Assembly: GCA_017852615.1 (NCBI GenBank)
Contig: JAFMKX010000049.1
Span: 1-6,578 of the forward strand
DNA length: 6,578 nucleotides
From: Pontimonas sp.
Lineage (GTDB): Bacteria > Actinomycetota > Actinomycetes > Actinomycetales > Microbacteriaceae
Reading direction: 5' to 3'
Below the pieces are notes generated by a model, which was not told the origin of the DNA, did not search any database, and worked only from the letters and a program-made list of their open reading frames with translations. The stretch's first letter is position 1. Each line of letters opens with the position of its first letter. Below are positions 6,460 to 6,578 of this stretch, piece after piece. The position numbers and the translations under genes were made by a program.

Positions 6460-6578
6460 ATGAGCGCACTTATTAGATTCATTACCGGCCCCAAGACGGC
6501 ATGGGTCACCCTGCTGATTGGGTTGATTTTTGCCGCATTGTCTTTCACCGTGTTTGCGGCGGAAGAAAGCGATGTGGC
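6460..6578 (+). CDS. Probable MMPL/RND-family membrane exporter, N-terminal fragment (cut by the window edge)
   Basis: Only the first 39 codons are present; the reading frame is open at the window end. The visible part is a short N-terminus with Arg6 and Lys12, one transmembrane segment at about residues 14-33 (WVTLLIGLIFAALSFTVFA at 15-33), then an acidic EESDV stretch. This matches the usual opening of actinobacterial MMPL proteins, where helix 1 is followed by a large external loop, and such proteins export lipids or drugs using the proton gradient. The assignment is by resemblance of a short segment, so another membrane protein is possible. The start is ATG 6460, with a leaderless-type -10 box upstream. 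It is divergent from the lipoprotein gene and could share its regulation. Confidence 0.55.
   Translation, partial: MSALIRFITGPKTAWVTLLIGLIFAALSFTVFAAEESDV

Overview
This window most likely comes from a small-genome actinobacterium, with Microbacteriaceae as my best guess. That is inferred from the moderately high G+C composition, the protein styles, GTG starts alongside ATG, and three genes whose start codon sits 6-7 bases after a TANNNT -10 box, as in the leaderless transcripts common in Actinobacteria. No ribosomal RNA or other marker gene is present to fix the taxon.

Seven protein genes fill almost all of the sequence, with frequent strand switches. From left to right they are: an intact half-size multidrug/lipid-type ABC exporter (minus, 3-1865); a rhodanese-family tRNA U34 hydroxylase, trhO (plus, best start 1981, end 2871); a VIT1/CCC1-family iron/manganese transporter (minus, 2907-3620); a membrane-anchored extracytoplasmic protein of unknown function (plus, 3689-4864), followed six bases later by an aldo/keto reductase (plus, 4871-5836); a small lipoprotein with a probable DUF4864-like domain (minus, 5847-6368); and the first 39 codons of a probable MMPL/RND-family exporter (plus, from 6460, running off the window).

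Two gene pairs diverge from short control regions: VIT from the unknown membrane protein (68 bp) and the lipoprotein from the MMPL gene (91 bp). The exporter and trhO also diverge, across 115 bp. Two pairs converge with short gaps: trhO and VIT (35 bp), and the reductase and lipoprotein (10 bp). The only clear operon is the unknown membrane protein plus the reductase, where the reductase's ribosome binding site runs up against the upstream stop codon.

The genes look like ordinary chromosomal housekeeping and transport functions, not one concerted system. I see no mobile element, CRISPR array, RNA gene, phage gene or defence cassette, and no gene-free stretch longer than about 115 bases. The points that merit a second look are the start and promoter architecture, the uncharacterised membrane protein coupled to the reductase, and a few small inverted repeats.
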